A DNA stretch of 31,808 nt from Pseudoluteimonas sp044226035. GTDB taxonomy: Bacteria; Pseudomonadota; Gammaproteobacteria; Xanthomonadales; Xanthomonadaceae. Under the pieces are notes generated by a model, which was not told the DNA's origin, searched no databases, and saw only the letters and a program-made list of their open reading frames with translations. The stretch spans positions 1 through 31,808 of the forward strand of contig JBGAHT010000032.1 of NCBI GenBank assembly GCA_044226035.1. The letters are read 5' to 3'. A program made the translations under genes and the position numbers. Below, piece by piece: positions 31,512-31,808 of this stretch (positions are counted from its first letter, which is position 1; each line of letters begins with the position of its first letter).

Positions 31512-31808
31512 GGCCGCGGCTCCGGCATGCCGGGCATCGTGTCGGCGGGCATGGCGGGTTCCGCAGTGGGCGCATCGGTTGTGCCTGCATCCAGACGTTC
31601 CAGCGCTCCGGAAAGATTCGCTTCCGAATCGATCAGGAATTGGCCCGAGGCCACGACCCGCTCCCCGCCATTCAAGCCGGCGAGGATTTCGGTCATGCCG
31701 TCGCCGCTGCGCCCGGCCTGCACGCGTACCGGCCGGAATGCACCGTCCGTAGCGAGCACGATCACTCGCGTCTGGTCGCCAACCCCTACCAGCGCATCGG
31801 TTGGTACC
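31508..31808 (-). CDS. cusB: Copper/silver efflux adaptor CusB, C-terminal part (cut by window edge)
   Basis: These are the last 99 codons of the periplasmic adaptor that links CusA to the outer-membrane channel. Seen: VPTDALVGVGDQTRVIV, the TEILAGLNGGERVVASGQFLIDSEA block typical of CusB, and a Met/Pro tail (AMPADTMPGMPEP). The frame is open to the window edge, so the gene continues upstream. Its stop overlaps the cusA start. Confidence 0.93.
   Translation of the reverse strand, partial: VPTDALVGVGDQTRVIVLATDGAFRPVRVQAGRSGDGMTEILAGLNGGERVVASGQFLIDSEANLSGALERLDAGTTDAPTAEPAMPADTMPGMPEPRP

Overview
This window is very GC-rich DNA with dense, often overlapping genes. Gene order and repeats point to a gammaproteobacterium of the Xanthomonadaceae/Lysobacteraceae type (Lysobacter, Luteimonas and relatives). 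Supporting signs are lptM next to dapF, algZ-algR-hemC in a row, two exported S9 peptidases side by side, and the 'GTAGGAGC...' and 'GTAGCCCGGGTAAG' palindromic repeats between genes. The genus is an inference.

Layout. (1) Positions 1-5216, minus strand: end-cut dapF, lptM, an oligopeptidase B, a prolyl oligopeptidase and a small membrane protein. (2) 5486-7335, minus: a WYL regulator coupled to a patatin-like phospholipase. (3) 7409-15526, plus: one tight operon for a cytoplasm-facing molybdenum/iron-sulfur/membrane-anchor oxidoreductase, best matched to the sulfite:quinone oxidoreductase SoeABC. An SLC13 permease with TrkA-C domains, a DsbA-fold isomerase, a YbjQ protein and a LolA-like lipoprotein are interleaved. 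(4) 15540-16388: an A/T-richer orphan gene and a cluster of palindromic repeats. (5) 16389-20835, minus: araC-type regulator, esterase, algZ, algR and hemC. (6) 21046-23598, plus: a bufferin-type operon, that is, an exported Cys-rich precursor with four 13-residue repeats, a DUF692/MNIO enzyme, a DUF2063 partner and DoxX. (7) 23576-26837, minus: ECF sigma factor, zinc anti-sigma factor, exported subtilase and TorF-type outer-membrane protein. A small secreted protein gene runs divergently from this operon. (8) 27913-31808, minus: cusB (cut), cusA and a CusF-like lipoprotein, on less GC-rich DNA that looks acquired.

How it fits together. The most interesting unit is the bufferin-type operon. 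Modified cysteines on the precursor would buffer copper in the periplasm, a role that would complement the copper/silver pump about 5 kb away. The ECF sigma gene and its divergent neighbour each carry an identical promoter-like pair, GAACC-N15-GGTATG, which predicts an autoregulated two-gene target set. Two repeat elements have entered the reading frames of soeA and soeB without breaking them. One of these is a paired-hairpin element that also sits between genes at two other places in the window.
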